A stretch of DNA of 64,000 nt, taken from assembly GCF_004118675.1 (NCBI RefSeq), contig NZ_SDHZ01000001.1, forward strand, positions 1,364,001-1,428,000, given 5' to 3'. The translations under genes and the position numbers were made by a program. Below are positions 63,894 through 64,000 of the stretch, in pieces. Within the stretch, counting starts at the first letter, position 1; the number at the start of each line of letters is the position of its first letter. The notes below the pieces were generated by a model. It saw only the letters and a list, made by a program, of their open reading frames with translations, was not told the DNA's origin and searched no databases. The DNA is from Filimonas effusa (lineage in GTDB: Bacteria; Bacteroidota; Bacteroidia; Chitinophagales; Chitinophagaceae).

Positions 63894-64000
63894 ACATCTC
63901 ACCTTCATGTCGCAATTGCTCCTTAACCGGGTTGAACGGGGTAACCAGAGAAAACTGAAGGCGAACGATTGCCGCATTGACTTTTTCTCGAATGATTACC
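63886..64000 (+). CDS. Start of an 8-amino-7-oxononanoate synthase-like gene (cut by window edge)
   Basis: 38 codons are visible: MHEHLTFMSQLLLNRVERGN, then a chain ending IDFFSNDY. The FFSNDY piece is the conserved start of BioF and related alpha-oxoamine synthases, PLP enzymes joining an acyl-CoA to an amino acid. The rest is outside the window, so BioF cannot be told from Kbl or lipid-forming homologues. It overlaps the ferritin-like gene. Confidence 0.65.
   Translation, partial: MHEHLTFMSQLLLNRVERGNQRKLKANDCRIDFFSNDY

Overview
The window is chromosomal DNA from a Bacteroidota bacterium, most likely of the Chitinophagaceae type. The evidence is a SusC/SusD outer-membrane pair, Bacteroidota-style promoters (TTG, about 20 bp, TAnnTTTG), an ISAon1-type insertion sequence, and a Bacteroidota-type mobilisation module and integrase. 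The host genes look like a mid-GC free-living aerobe, with catalase, histidine degradation and pyruvate:ferredoxin oxidoreductase.

Left part (1-25,200), host backbone. The four histidine-degradation enzymes are present but split. A MarR regulator, hutH and hutU form one overlapping operon (12,378-16,065). hutI, a PF10136 membrane protein and hutG form a second same-strand group (3,649-8,089). Around them lie an ABC-F ATPase, a patatin fused to an outer-membrane barrel, an acyltransferase, an SDR, a tRNA-dihydrouridine synthase, a GNAT protein, a large TIM-barrel-like protein of unknown role, an ArsR/SRPBCC pair with a clear duplicated operator, and a secreted FAD oxidoreductase. The section ends with tRNA-Pro(GGG).

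Middle (about 25,300-40,000), a visibly AT-rich accessory island beside the tRNA. It begins with an ISAon1-like IS that has recognisable inverted repeats and a 6-bp target duplication. Next is a tyrosine integrase split by one base at a run of seven C. A tight four-gene minus-strand cassette follows: a possible winged-helix protein, a P-loop ATPase, a small protein and a PIN nuclease. It has its own promoter, and I cannot assign it to a described system. Then come a mobilisation block (frameshifted coupling protein, intact relaxase, MobA-like protein, oriT-like GC-rich inverted repeats), a DUF3800 protein, a short J-domain protein, two further hypotheticals and an IS481 remnant. Integrase, coupling protein and transposase each carry a single-base frameshift, while the cargo genes are open. 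The island therefore looks like a decaying mobile element whose cargo is kept.

Right part (40,000-64,000), host-like again. There is an orphan susC/susD pair without enzymes, divergent from a LacI-type regulator that carries an extra N-terminal zinc ribbon, with a perfect operator-like palindrome between them. Then come an OprB-like porin, a metallophosphoesterase, an unassigned 427-residue protein, a YdeI-like protein, a lipoprotein hydrolase, an NADPH oxidoreductase/nifJ operon, a large catalase, a PBP2-type transpeptidase, a MocR regulator, and a ferritin-like protein overlapping a bioF-like gene cut by the window edge.

All family calls come from reading the sequence. No database search was run.
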